Part shown: piece after piece, positions 61,463 to 64,000 of the stretch | Numbering within the stretch: the stretch's first letter is position 1 | Layout: each line of letters opens with the position of its first letter | Assembly (NCBI GenBank): GCA_037130365.1 | Contig: JBAXTE010000003.1 | Coordinates: forward strand, 1-64,000 | Direction of reading: 5' to 3' | From: JBAXTE01 sp037130365 | Lineage (GTDB): Bacteria > Bacteroidota > Bacteroidia > Bacteroidales > WCHB1-69 | DNA: 64,000 nt | Position numbers and translations under genes: made by a program | Notes under the pieces: model-generated | Database searches by the model: none | What the model saw: the letters and a program-made list of their open reading frames with translations, nothing else | What the model was told of the DNA's origin: nothing

Positions 61463-62575
61463 CTATTCTTTTTTAAACACCCCACCAAAATTCGTCATCC
61501 TTTGATAATTTTTAAAATTTTTGTAGGTTTCATTTTCCAGTTTTAACAATTCCTCATCCGAAAGTTCATCAATAAAACAAGTTGGATCTTCGCCCATAAT
61601 ATCTCCATTGTGGTAATAAGCCATAACTCTACAGCCACCACAAGTGAAATTAAATTTGCATGAACCACATTTTCCTTTAAGCTCCGAGCGATTTACCACC
61701 GTTTTAAAGAGATTAGATTCAAACAAAATTTCACGCAAATCTTGCGTGTAAACATTTCCGCCCGATACATGGTCTAATAAAAGTGGACAAGGAGCGACTT
61801 CACCTTCCGCATTTATTCCATAAAATGAGCCCACCCAACAGCCTATAGAAGGGTTTGTTGGAACAATATTCGTATTATGATCTTGCCCTGAGTGTTTTAA
61901 ATAATCGGTTTCATTTAGAAATAGAGGAACATAACTTACATATCCTCTAAAATATTTTAAAAGCGATGGATGAATTTTGTCTCTCATCGTCTCTTTGTCA
62001 ATCATCAAATTTTTACAATCTGAATTTCTTGGCGAAAAAGGGATTCTATTGTATGGTAATTTTAATGAGTTTATATTAGAAATGGTAGCCTCAAAGCTAT
62101 CAGAATTGAATTTCCCAACGGTAACACAAAGATTAATTGTGATGTTGTTTTTCTCCAATAATTCGATTAATTCAAGGGTTTTCGAAATGTCAAAATCTCG
62201 AGTTTCAATGTTTTTATCATCAAAAGAATTCACCCCCAAAGAAATTAAAATATTATCTCCTAATGTGACTCTTAACTTATCAATAATTTCTTGATTCATC
62301 ATTTTACCATTCGTAACAATCGATATTCTAAAGCCTATATCATTTGCTTCTTTAAGCAAAGTAAATGCATCTTTTCTCAGAAGAAACTCACCTCCCGAAA
62401 AATCTATCATTCTAGTCCCCAATTCCCAAGCTGGTTTAAAAATACGGTTTACAATACTGAAAGTCGGAATATCTGTATACTTCTGTTTTACATTAGACTT
62501 AGTAGAGCAATATTGGCAATTTAAATTACAGTTGCGAGTAGCTTCAAAATATAGAGTGTGAAAAAGTGGTTGCAT
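61463..62575 (-). CDS. Radical SAM protein with SPASM-like C-terminus
   Basis: This 370-residue protein has the radical SAM cluster motif C16-x3-C20-x2-C23 (EATRNCNLNCQYCSTKS), GGEFLLRKDAFTLL and IVTNGKM. The cysteine-rich C-terminus GCWVGSFYG ... APCPLLLD ... CGSCKFNFTCGGC ... CF is a SPASM-type auxiliary cluster domain. Members modify peptides or act as sugar dehydrogenases or epimerases. The start at 62575 is chosen because a TACCTTTG -7 box lies at 62586-62593, so the ATG at 62635 would be upstream of transcription. No precursor peptide was recognised nearby, so sugar chemistry or anaerobic modification is equally open. Confidence 0.84.
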   Translation of the reverse strand: MQPLFHTLYFEATRNCNLNCQYCSTKSNVKQKYTDIPTFSIVNRIFKPAWELGTRMIDFSGGEFLLRKDAFTLLKEANDIGFRISIVTNGKMMNQEIIDKLRVTLGDNILISLGVNSFDDKNIETRDFDISKTLELIELLEKNNITINLCVTVGKFNSDSFEATISNINSLKLPYNRIPFSPRNSDCKNLMIDKETMRDKIHPSLLKYFRGYVSYVPLFLNETDYLKHSGQDHNTNIVPTNPSIGCWVGSFYGINAEGEVAPCPLLLDHVSGGNVYTQDLREILFESNLFKTVVNRSELKGKCGSCKFNFTCGGCRVMAYYHNGDIMGEDPTCFIDELSDEELLKLENETYKNFKNYQRMTNFGGVFKKE

Positions 62576-62585
62576 CTTTTTTAAA

Positions 62586-62593
62586 CAAAGGTA
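62586..62593 (-). promoter_or_regulatory. Putative -7 box (TACCTTTG) for the radical SAM gene
   Basis: On the minus strand TACCTTTG ends 10 bases before the ATG at 62575. This sets the start of the gene and implies a nearly leaderless transcript. Confidence 0.45.
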
Positions 62594-62624
62594 GAAAAAA
62601 GAAAGAAATCTTGCATTAATAATG

Positions 62625-62632
62625 TATATTTG
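62625..62632 (+). promoter_or_regulatory. Putative -7 box (TATATTTG) for the FabI-like operon
   Basis: TATATTTG fits TAnnTTTG and lies 30 bases before the ATG at 62663, divergent from the radical SAM promoter. It would drive the FabI-like, FabZ-like and ketosynthase genes. Confidence 0.45.
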
Positions 62633-62662
62633 CAACAGTCATTTCAAGATAATTTCGCATAA

Positions 62663-63466
62663 ATGAATTACAAAAATAACTTTTGGGCTTTTATTCTTGG
62701 TGGAACAGGTAGCTTTGGTTTAGCCACTGCAAAACTTTTAGCATCTAAAGGATTTAATTTAATACTTGTTTATCGCGAAACAAAGGGAAATATTCAAAAC
62801 CTTAATTCTGAGTTTGAGATATTGAAACAACAGTGTGATGTAATTCAGTTCAATTTAAACGCAAACGAACCCGAAAATCAAAATATTATCGTTGAAACAT
62901 TACTTAAATATCCTGAAATAAAAAACAAAATATCTTTTTTGCTTCACGCCATTGCTGATGGGAATCTCAGACCGTTATTTGCAAATAATGAGGATTCAAT
63001 TGAAGAGCTAAACATAGAAGACTTTCACCATACAATTAAATCTATGGGAACAAGCTTGTATCTATGGACACAACTTTTATTTAAAAATGATTTTTTTGCA
63101 GAAAATTCTTCTGTTCTAGGGCTAACTAGTGAAGGTTCTACTCGGTTTTACAATAATTATGCAGCGGTGGCATCTGCAAAGTCAGTAATGGAATCTAATA
63201 TGCGATATATTGCAGTTGAATTAGCAAAATATGGTATTAGAGCAAATCTTTTAAATGTGGGCATTACTGATACCCCAGCGCTTAAGTCTTTTCCCGATTA
63301 TAAATTATTTATTGATAGGGCAAAAGAGAGAAATCCAGCAAAGCGTCTCACAACTCCAGAGGATGTTGCAAAGGTAATTGCATTTATGGCTTCAGGTGAT
63401 TCTCAATGGATAAATGGGACGATTATTACTGTTGATGGTGGAGAACAATTAATAAGTCTTTATTAA
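62663..63466 (+). CDS. SDR-family reductase, enoyl-ACP reductase (FabI)-like
   Basis: This 267-residue SDR has the nucleotide loop LGGTGSFGLATAKLLASKG near residues 12-30. The spacing of the catalytic residues is Y166-x6-K173 (NNYAAVASAK), which is the FabI spacing rather than the Y-x3-K of ordinary SDRs. LLHAIADG and a C-terminal WINGTIITVDGG fit FabI/FabL relatives. It likely reduces the double bond of an enoyl-ACP or enoyl-CoA. The next gene's ATG overlaps its stop by 1 base, and a ketosynthase follows, so the set is a dedicated chain-building pathway rather than a lone sugar reductase. Confidence 0.78.
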   Translation: MNYKNNFWAFILGGTGSFGLATAKLLASKGFNLILVYRETKGNIQNLNSEFEILKQQCDVIQFNLNANEPENQNIIVETLLKYPEIKNKISFLLHAIADGNLRPLFANNEDSIEELNIEDFHHTIKSMGTSLYLWTQLLFKNDFFAENSSVLGLTSEGSTRFYNNYAAVASAKSVMESNMRYIAVELAKYGIRANLLNVGITDTPALKSFPDYKLFIDRAKERNPAKRLTTPEDVAKVIAFMASGDSQWINGTIITVDGGEQLISLY

Positions 63467-63906
63467 TGGAAATATCCGATAAAATTATTCAAGCTTTGCC
63501 GTATGGTAATACTTTTCGTTTTGTAGATTCAATTGAACGAGTTGATGAGGATACCATTATCGGCAACTATACTTATAAAGAAGATTTGCCATTTTACCAT
63601 TCGCATTTTCAAGGAAATCCAATAGTCCCAGGTGTTATCATTATTGAGACTATGGGCCAAATCGGAATGGTTTGTCACCTAATTTATCTATCAAATGATT
63701 ATTCATTATCCACTCTGCCATTACTTTCAAATTTGGAGGCAGAGTTTTATTGTAACGCAAATTACAATGAACCTATTAAAGTAATTGGACGAAAAATTTA
63801 TTTTAGGCGAAACATTCTAAAATCATCGATTGAAATGAGAAAGCTAGACGATACTCTCATCGCCACACTAACTGCATATATATCCAAAATGCCAAAATGC
63901 CAATGA
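63466..63906 (+). CDS. 3-hydroxyacyl-ACP dehydratase-like hotdog protein (FabZ-like)
   Basis: This is a 146-residue hotdog-fold protein matching FabZ in length. It has ALPYGNTFRFVDSIERVDEDT at the N-terminus and HSHFQGNPIVPGVIIIETMGQ, in which H47 and E61 are the catalytic pair of FabZ-type dehydratases. The usual HFPG is HFQG here. It would dehydrate a 3-hydroxyacyl-ACP. Its start overlaps the stop of the FabI-like gene and its stop overlaps the ketosynthase start (ATGA), so the three are translationally coupled. Confidence 0.82.
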   Translation: MEISDKIIQALPYGNTFRFVDSIERVDEDTIIGNYTYKEDLPFYHSHFQGNPIVPGVIIIETMGQIGMVCHLIYLSNDYSLSTLPLLSNLEAEFYCNANYNEPIKVIGRKIYFRRNILKSSIEMRKLDDTLIATLTAYISKMPKCQ

Positions 63907-64000
63907 ATAAACGAGTAGTAATCACAGGGATAGGAGTTGTAGCTCCGGGAAGTGTTGGTGTTGTTGAATTTAATAACCAATTAATAAATGCAATATCGGG
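63903..64000 (+). CDS. Beta-ketoacyl-ACP synthase (FabF-like), partial, runs off the window
   Basis: ATG at 63903 overlaps the dehydratase stop. The visible 32 codons begin MNKRVVITGIGVVAPGSVGV followed by FNNQLINAISG, the standard N-terminus of FabF/KAS II-type ketosynthases. The catalytic Cys-His-His lies beyond the window. It completes a condensing, dehydrating and reducing trio. Confidence 0.8.
   Translation, partial: MNKRVVITGIGVVAPGSVGVVEFNNQLINAIS

Noticed and set aside
62576..62635. Longer N-terminus for the radical SAM protein starting at 62635
   Set aside because: The extension spans the TACCTTTG box and the divergent promoter region; family homology begins at the ATG at 62575.

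Overview
The window is AT-rich DNA from a member of the Bacteroidota (Flavobacteriia/Bacteroidia-like). Three things point there: a 2,536-residue surface protein ending in a type IX secretion (T9SS type A) sorting domain; repeated TAnnTTTG -7 promoter boxes just upstream of genes; and a LolC/E-type permease plus RbfA of the Bacteroidota kind. Nearly everything after position 15,800 is one very large, mosaic surface-polysaccharide (capsule/O-antigen) or glycan-modification locus. I see no rRNA, tRNA, CRISPR array or recognisable transposase.

Layout. 1-2.7 kb: housekeeping minus-strand genes (LolC/E-like permease, methyltransferase, rbfA). 3-6 kb: two glycosyltransferases and a phosphopantetheinyl transferase. 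6-7.3 kb: an AAA_14/DUF4143 ATPase preceded by an exact 23-bp-period repeat array. 7.8-15.5 kb: the giant PKD/LamG-like adhesin with two tandem 687-residue units. 15.8-19.7 kb: a legionaminic-acid-type nonulosonate pathway (LegC, LegH-like, LegI, LegG, PtmE-like). 20.8-24.9 kb: a second, divergent module (NeuB-like synthase lacking the usual lysine, SpsF-like cytidylyltransferase, Gfo/Idh oxidoreductase, class III aminotransferase). 25.2-27.5 kb: nitrilase-family hydrolase, PtmA-like SDR and SGNH hydrolase. 27.5-30 kb (minus): a polysialyltransferase-like protein and a Wzx-type flippase. 30.3-35.9 kb: epimerase, glycosyltransferases, PIG-L deacetylase, WbqC and a FemAB-like acyltransferase. 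36-36.8 kb: a GxxExxY (PD-(D/E)xK-like) gene bracketed by palindromic repeats. 36.8-40.8 kb: two tandem glycosyltransferases, the second fused to an N-acetyl-sugar amidotransferase. 41.7-48.5 kb: a TPR membrane protein, then a carbamoyltransferase/DUF5989/SxtJ/SGNH cassette. 48.5-51.5 kb: aminotransferase, oxidoreductase and GT2. 51.5-55.5 kb (minus): second carbamoyltransferase, second amidotransferase and a nitrilase-family hydrolase. 56-61.4 kb: SGNH protein, PglD-like acetyltransferases, epimerase and DegT aminotransferase. 61.5-64 kb: radical SAM/SPASM protein and the start of a fatty-acid-synthase-like set (FabI-like, FabZ-like, ketosynthase cut by the window edge).

How the genes may work together (inference). 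Nonulosonic acid(s) and aminated deoxysugars are made, then decorated by N-acetylation (PglD/LegH types), amidination (two PseA/WbuX-type PP-loop amidotransferases), carbamoylation (two NodU-type enzymes) and perhaps short acyl chains from the FabI/FabZ/ketosynthase set, activated by the phosphopantetheinyl transferase. They would be transferred by many glycosyltransferases, including the sialyltransferase-like one, and flipped by Wzx. No Wzy polymerase, Wza/Wzc export gene or initiating sugar-phosphate transferase was recognised in the window, and no LegB dehydratase, so the pathway continues elsewhere.

The least explained items are the divergent NeuB module (20.8-24.9 kb), the nitrilase plus PP-loop amidotransferase pairing (53.2-55.5 kb), the GxxExxY gene in its palindromic repeats, the 23-bp array upstream of the ATPase, and several families of MITE-like hairpin repeats between genes.
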